Program-made: the position numbers and the translations under genes
The notes under the pieces: generated by a model
What the model was told of the DNA's origin: nothing
The model's database searches: none
Seen by the model: the letters and a program-made list of their open reading frames with translations, nothing else
DNA from: DASUPK01 sp963736305
Lineage (GTDB): Bacteria > Actinomycetota > Thermoleophilia > Solirubrobacterales > 70-9
Direction of reading: 5' to 3'
Assembly: GCA_963736305.1 (NCBI GenBank)
Contig: CAVTOD010000006.1
Coordinates: 58,155 to 122,154 of the forward strand
DNA length: 64,000 nt
In this document: piece by piece, positions 60,108 through 64,000 of the stretch
How positions within the stretch are numbered: the stretch's first letter is position 1
Layout: the number at the start of each line of letters is the position of its first letter

Positions 60108-61196
60108 CTACGAGCCGGGAGGCGCGTAGCCGGCGGACCGGGACTTGTAGCCACTGGACAGGGTCCCGCCGGGCTTGCGCCAGTCGGGCTCGACGTCGTA
60201 CTTCTTGCGCACGTTGCGCCGGCGTACCGATCGCACGATCCGCCCATAGGTGAAGCTCATAATCCCTGCAGCCGCAGCGCCATACGGATCCTCGTCCATG
60301 AACGGCATGAACTTGTCAGGGAACCCCGGCATCGTGCAGGCCATGCAGATTCCGCCGACGTTGGGGCAACCCCCCACCCCGCTCTGCCAACCGCGGACCG
60401 GGACGTTGCACTTCACCACCGGGCCCCTGCAGCCCAGTTTCACCAGGCAGCGATGGTCGGATCCGTACTCGGTGGCGAACTCGCCCTGCTCGGCGAAGCC
60501 CGCTCGGTTGCACGACTCCCGGACCGTCCGCCCGAAGAGCCAGGTCGGTCGGTGCGCCTCGTCCAGATCGGGCACAGGCGCACGGCCGGCTAGGTGGAGC
60601 GCCAGATAGAGCAGGGACTCCGTCGTGTTGTCCGGCTGCACCGGGCAACCCGGGATGTTGACCACAGGCAGGCCGGCGCTCGACTTCCAGTCCCAGCCCA
60701 GGTAATCGGCCACTCCCATCGCGCCCGTGGGGTTGTTCTTCATCGCCGGGATCCCGCCGTAGGTCGCACATGTTCCGAGCGCCACCACAGCCGCCGCCTT
60801 GGGTGCAAGCCGGTCGACCCACTCGTTGGTCGTGATCGGCTGGCCCGTGGAGGGGTCCGTTCCCATGGCGGCCCAATGGCCCTCACCGCTCAGATCCTCG
60901 TTGGGAAGCGAGCCCTCGACGATCAGGACGAACGGGTCGAGCTTGCCGGCCTCGGCGTCGTACCAGGCCTGCATGAACTCATCGCCGTTCTCGAAGGCGA
61001 GCACGGGGTTGTGGACGATCACCTTCGGCATCCCGGGGATCGCCTGGGTGACGATGTCCTCGAGGCTCGGGTCGACCGCCGAGGTCATGGCGACCGAATC
61101 GCCATCACAGCCCAGTCCGGTCGTCATCCAGATGACATGGGCCTCGACCGCCTCCGTCTTCGCCTGATCCGGTACGAACTCGACTCCGTTGGCCAT
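60108..61196 (-). CDS. hhyS: [NiFe]-hydrogenase small subunit, group 1h/5 type
   Basis: This 362 aa subunit carries the Fe-S relay. The proximal site begins GLGCDGDSVAM, where Cys30 and Asp33 take the place of the usual Cys pair, as known for the group 1h enzyme of Ralstonia. Other ligands lie in LGTCATYGG, IPGCPVQPDN, SDHRCLVKLGCRGPVVKC and GGCPNVGGICMACTMPGFPD. There is no Tat signal, so it is cytoplasmic-side. ATG 61196 has AGGAGG upstream. Confidence 0.95.
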   Translation of the reverse strand: MANGVEFVPDQAKTEAVEAHVIWMTTGLGCDGDSVAMTSAVDPSLEDIVTQAIPGMPKVIVHNPVLAFENGDEFMQAWYDAEAGKLDPFVLIVEGSLPNEDLSGEGHWAAMGTDPSTGQPITTNEWVDRLAPKAAAVVALGTCATYGGIPAMKNNPTGAMGVADYLGWDWKSSAGLPVVNIPGCPVQPDNTTESLLYLALHLAGRAPVPDLDEAHRPTWLFGRTVRESCNRAGFAEQGEFATEYGSDHRCLVKLGCRGPVVKCNVPVRGWQSGVGGCPNVGGICMACTMPGFPDKFMPFMDEDPYGAAAAGIMSFTYGRIVRSVRRRNVRKKYDVEPDWRKPGGTLSSGYKSRSAGYAPPGS

Positions 61197-61228
61197 CGCT
61201 CCTCCTATTGCTTAGTCGTCGAAACCCA

Positions 61229-62233
61229 TCAGCAGATCCTCGGCAGCGGATCGCCTACGAGCTGGTCCATGACCCGCTTGCCGCCAAACGCCGTCTCCAC
61301 CAGGACCATCCCCGGTGGCTCCGTCTTCACCTCTCCGATCTCCGCCGCGTCCTCGCAGCCGGGCACCGAGCGCAGGGCCGCCAGCGCGGCCTCGGCTCCA
61401 TCGGATGCCACGAAGGCGACGAGCTTTCCCTCGTTCGCCACGTACATCGGATCGATCCCAAGCATCTCCGCCGCTCCGGCAACCGCCGGATTGACGGGCA
61501 CGTCGCCCTCGCGCACGCTGATCGCGACGCCCGACGCCCGCGCCAACTCGTTCAGCACCGATGCCACACCACCTCGCGTTGCGTCCCGCATGCAATGAAG
61601 CGAGGCGCCGGCGGCTTCCAACAGCGAGTCGACCGCCGGCCACAGGGCGCGAGTATCCGAGGTGATCTCCGCGTCGAGTGAGAACTCGTCCCTGGCGAGC
61701 ATGATCGCGGAGCCGTGGTCGCCAACGGTCCCCGAGACGAGGATGCGGTCACCGGGCTCAAGCGCCCTCGGAGAGAGACTCGCTCTCGGATCGAGCTTGC
61801 CGATTCCCGCGGTGCTGATGTACATACCGTCGGCGTGGCCTCGCTCGACCACCTTGGTATCGCCCGTGACGATCTCGACGTCGGCGGCCTCCGCCGCGGA
61901 GGCGATGGCCGCGATCTCCGCCCGCAGGTCCTCGGCGGGCAGACCCTCCTCGAGGATCAGCGACAGGCTGAGCGCGGCGGGCCGTGCGCCGGCCACCGCG
62001 AGATCGTTGGCGGTGCCGTTCACGGCGAGTTCCCCGATGGAGCCGCCCGGGAAACGGATCGGGCGCACCACGTAGCTGTCCGTGGTCATTGCGAGGCCGA
62101 GCCCGTCGATGGTCACGATGCCCGCATCCCCCATCTCCTCGAGGGTCGTGCCTTCGGCAGCCAGTTCCGGCACCAGGAGGCCCTCGATCAGCGTCTGCGT
62201 CGCCTTGCCCCCCGCCCCGTGGGCCATCGTCAC
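61229..62233 (-). CDS. hypE: Hydrogenase maturation protein HypE
   Basis: In this 334 aa copy the thiocarbamate is formed on the C-terminal Cys, here the final residue of PLPRIC. Family blocks are AHGAGGKATQTLIEGL, TTDSYVVRPIRFPGGSIGELAVNGTANDLA, GDTKVVERGHADGMYI and MRDATRGGVASVLNE. GTG 62233 has AAGGAGGAG just upstream. The in-frame codons before it (back to a CTG overlapping the hypD stop) also look protein-like. Confidence 0.95.
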   Translation of the reverse strand: MTMAHGAGGKATQTLIEGLLVPELAAEGTTLEEMGDAGIVTIDGLGLAMTTDSYVVRPIRFPGGSIGELAVNGTANDLAVAGARPAALSLSLILEEGLPAEDLRAEIAAIASAAEAADVEIVTGDTKVVERGHADGMYISTAGIGKLDPRASLSPRALEPGDRILVSGTVGDHGSAIMLARDEFSLDAEITSDTRALWPAVDSLLEAAGASLHCMRDATRGGVASVLNELARASGVAISVREGDVPVNPAVAGAAEMLGIDPMYVANEGKLVAFVASDGAEAALAALRSVPGCEDAAEIGEVKTEPPGMVLVETAFGGKRVMDQLVGDPLPRIC

Positions 62234-62325
62234 GGTCTCCTCCTTGAACCGCGGGCGCTTGGCCCGGGCGGTCTCGATGATCTCGAGGACCTTCCGTTCC
62301 CGCTCGCTGACGGCCGCGTCGGTGA

Positions 62326-63447
62326 TCAGACCATCTCCTTGTCCCGAGCGAAGCGCCCGTAGTTGTAATAGGCGGCGCAGGCACCCTCCGGCGAGACCAT
62401 GCAGGTCCCGATCGCGTGCTCAGGGGTGCATGCGGTCCCGAACACCTTGCACTCATAAGGCTTGATGACGCCCTTCAGGACCTCGCCGCACTGGCACGCC
62501 TTCGGGTCGGCGACGCGGACGCCCGGCACCCCGAAGCGCAGCTCGGCGTCGAGGTCGGCGTACGCCTCGCTCAACTTCAGCGCGCTCTGCGAGATGAAGC
62601 CGAGGCCGCGCCACTCGAAATGGGGCCGCAGCTCGAAGACCTCCGCCATCACCTTGAGGGCAGCGGGATTCCCGTCGTACGGGACCACGCGGCGGTACTG
62701 GTTCTCGACCTCGCAGCGCCCATCGGAGAGCTGCGCGAGGATCATCTTGATCGACTGAAGGATGTCGAGCGGCTCGAATCCCGCGACCACGACGGGCTTG
62801 CCGTAGTCGGCCGGGATGAACTCGAGCGGCCGCGCGCCGACGACGGTCGAGACGTGGCCAGGGCCGATGAACCCATCGAGCCGCAGGTCCGGCGAGTCCA
62901 GCAGGGCCCGCAGCGGCGGCACGATCGTTACGTGGTTGCACATGCACGAGAAGTTGGTCACGCCCTCGGCCTTGGCCCGCTTCAGGGTCAGGGCTGTCGA
63001 GGGGGCCGTCGTTTCGAAGCCGATCGCGAAGAAGACGACCTCCCTGTCGGGGTTCTGCTTGGCAAGGCGCAGGGCGTCGAGGGGCGAGTAGACCATCCGG
63101 ATGTCGGCGCCCTCGGCCTTAACCTGGGTGAAGGTCTTCTCGGAGCCCGGGACCCGCATCATGTCGCCGAAGCAGGTGAAGATCACGTCGTTCTCGGTCG
63201 CCATCGCGATTCCGTCGTCGACGCGGCCCATCGGGATCACGCAGACCGGGCATCCCGGCCCGTGGACGAGCTCCACGTTCTCCGGGAGCAGATCGTCAAG
63301 CCCGTACTTGTAGATCGAATGGGTGTGGCCCCCGCAGACCTCCATGACCTTGTAGTGGCGGCCGGGCTCGACCGCCTCGAGGATCTGCTGGGACAGCGCC
63401 TGACCAAGCTCGGCGTCGCGGAACTCGTCGACGAACTTCATGCTCAC
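62326..63447 (-). CDS. hypD: Hydrogenase maturation protein HypD
   Basis: In this 373 aa copy HypD-specific motifs are VCGGHTHSIYK (37-47), GPGCPVCVIP (63-72), CMCNHVTIVPPL and a C-terminal Fe-S region with PKACQCGEVLKG, PYECKVFGTACTPEHAIGTCMVSPEGACAAYYNY. HypD with HypC assembles Fe(CN)2CO. GTG 63447 overlaps the HypC stop by 4 bases; ATG 63441 is an alternative. Confidence 0.97.
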   Translation of the reverse strand: MSMKFVDEFRDAELGQALSQQILEAVEPGRHYKVMEVCGGHTHSIYKYGLDDLLPENVELVHGPGCPVCVIPMGRVDDGIAMATENDVIFTCFGDMMRVPGSEKTFTQVKAEGADIRMVYSPLDALRLAKQNPDREVVFFAIGFETTAPSTALTLKRAKAEGVTNFSCMCNHVTIVPPLRALLDSPDLRLDGFIGPGHVSTVVGARPLEFIPADYGKPVVVAGFEPLDILQSIKMILAQLSDGRCEVENQYRRVVPYDGNPAALKVMAEVFELRPHFEWRGLGFISQSALKLSEAYADLDAELRFGVPGVRVADPKACQCGEVLKGVIKPYECKVFGTACTPEHAIGTCMVSPEGACAAYYNYGRFARDKEMV

Positions 63448-63686
63448 GCGGGTACCTCGCTCTCCATGCGGGCGATGGCCGTGCCGGCGTGCACGAGAAG
63501 TACGTCGCCCTCGGCGACTGAGCCCACCAGCGCGATCTCGACGGAGTTCCGCCGGCCGTCTTCAACCGAGCACAGAGCCAACTCGCGCTCCTCGTCAACC
63601 CGAACCACGCGCATCTCCACGGCCTCATCCCCACAAGTGATGCATCCCGTCATGTGATCGCACCGGGGATGTGGGGGGTCGTTCAT
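63444..63686 (-). CDS. hypC: HypC-family hydrogenase chaperone, divergent
   Basis: This is an 80 aa protein. The body (MRVVRVDEERELALCSVEDGRR...VEIALVGSVAEGDVLLVHAGTAIARM) is the HypC/HupF fold, but in place of the usual N-terminal MCL, Cys occurs in GCITCGDEA after a short leader. HypC-like proteins bind Fe and hand it to the large subunit. ATG 63686 is chosen; an in-frame start at 63710 is possible. A second, more typical HypC lies upstream. Confidence 0.85.
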   Translation of the reverse strand: MNDPPHPRCDHMTGCITCGDEAVEMRVVRVDEERELALCSVEDGRRNSVEIALVGSVAEGDVLLVHAGTAIARMESEVPA

Positions 63687-63753
63687 CGCCCCGGGATCCT
63701 CTCTCCGCAACCCGGCCGCAACCGTCGGCGGCTGAAGGTGGCGTACCGGCTGA

Positions 63754-64000
63754 TCACTCGATCACGCTCGCCTTCAGCTCTTCGAGCTCCTGCTCGTAGT
63801 CGGCGCCCATCCCCTCCAGGAGCTGGCGCGTTGCGAGCGCCTCGTCCTCGTCGACCTTGGAGATCGCGAAGCCGACGTGAATCAGTACCCAATCGCCGGG
63901 CTCGGCCGAGTCCCCTTCCTCGTCGAGCAGGCCGACATTGACGTTGCGCTTGACGCCCGCGACATCGACCTGGGCGAGCCGGTTCTCGGCGTCGACGATC
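63754..64000 (-). CDS. hypC: HypC-family chaperone (cut by right edge)
   Basis: The frame is open to the right edge. The visible part reads AENRLAQVDVAGVKRNVNVGLL, GDWVLIHVGFAISKVDEDEA, then a long helix with LLEGMGADYEQELEELKA, and ends at 63754. This is the HypC pattern; the N-terminal MC motif is outside the window. Two HypC-type genes in a row are probably both for the same hydrogenase. Confidence 0.85.
   Translation of the reverse strand, partial: IVDAENRLAQVDVAGVKRNVNVGLLDEEGDSAEPGDWVLIHVGFAISKVDEDEALATRQLLEGMGADYEQELEELKASVIE

Overview
The window is about 64 kb of GC-rich, densely coding chromosomal DNA. It probably comes from an uncultured or little-studied actinobacterium of the class Thermoleophilia (Solirubrobacterales/Gaiellales type). 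That is an inference from gene content: a group 1h-type [NiFe]-hydrogenase operon with DUF5947/DUF6084-type partners, an aa3-oxidase operon with cupredoxin and Sco genes, and secreted proteins with Lys/Arg-rich tails. No rRNA, tRNA or CRISPR array was seen.

Layout. 1-2.2 kb: end of an OmpR-type response regulator, its histidine kinase, and a Ser/Gly/Asp-rich anchored protein. 2.2-5.1 kb: an MFS transporter, an unknown membrane protein, a SnoaL-like protein and a small zinc-ribbon protein. 5.3-6.8 kb: an IS1182-type element with visible inverted ends, lying against a decayed SnoaL domain that trails a PlsC-type acyltransferase. 8.3-13.6 kb: a housekeeping run on the minus strand (efp, nusB, HAD phosphatase, xseB-like, ispA, dxs, SnoaL-like). 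13.7-26 kb: a stress or dormancy-type block with universal stress proteins, DUF779 plus aldehyde dehydrogenase, a PfkB kinase, an inositol-phosphatase-type enzyme, two cation ATPases, a site-2 protease with CBS domains and an IolC-type aldolase. 26-31 kb: an ABC exporter, a heavy-metal ATPase, a broken serine hydrolase and a DUF4177 protein. 31.3-33.4 kb: two secreted-protein genes set among three copies of a repeat that resembles the 5' end of efp. 33.5-34.9 kb: three small genes, one apparently frameshifted. 35-43.4 kb: terminal oxidase biogenesis and structure (ctaB; cupredoxin, ctaC, ctaD, ctaE, ctaG, Sco-like, Sco, TlpA-like). 43.7-47.3 kb: an SQR-like flavoprotein and a doubly frameshifted CocE-type hydrolase. 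47.4-49.7 kb: a nickel transporter and a Fur-family regulator under a perfect 25-bp palindrome, then two tiny zinc-ribbon genes. 49.7-64 kb: a single-direction hydrogenase operon (two hypC, hypD, hypE, small and large subunits, NifU-like protein, DUF5947, DUF6084, an unknown, protease, hypA, hypB, a SIS protein, hypF), cut by the right edge.

How it fits together. The nickel importer and its probable nickel-sensing repressor would feed the Hyp machinery that builds the hydrogenase. Electrons from H2 could enter the quinone pool and reach the aa3 oxidase encoded nearby. The 13.7-26 kb block resembles the hypoxia/dormancy gene sets of mycobacteria, which suits a soil organism living on trace gases during starvation. 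The least explained feature is the efp-leader-like repeat family: one copy contains the efp start itself, and three more copies lie between and beside the secreted-protein genes, with candidate hairpins that show compensatory changes.
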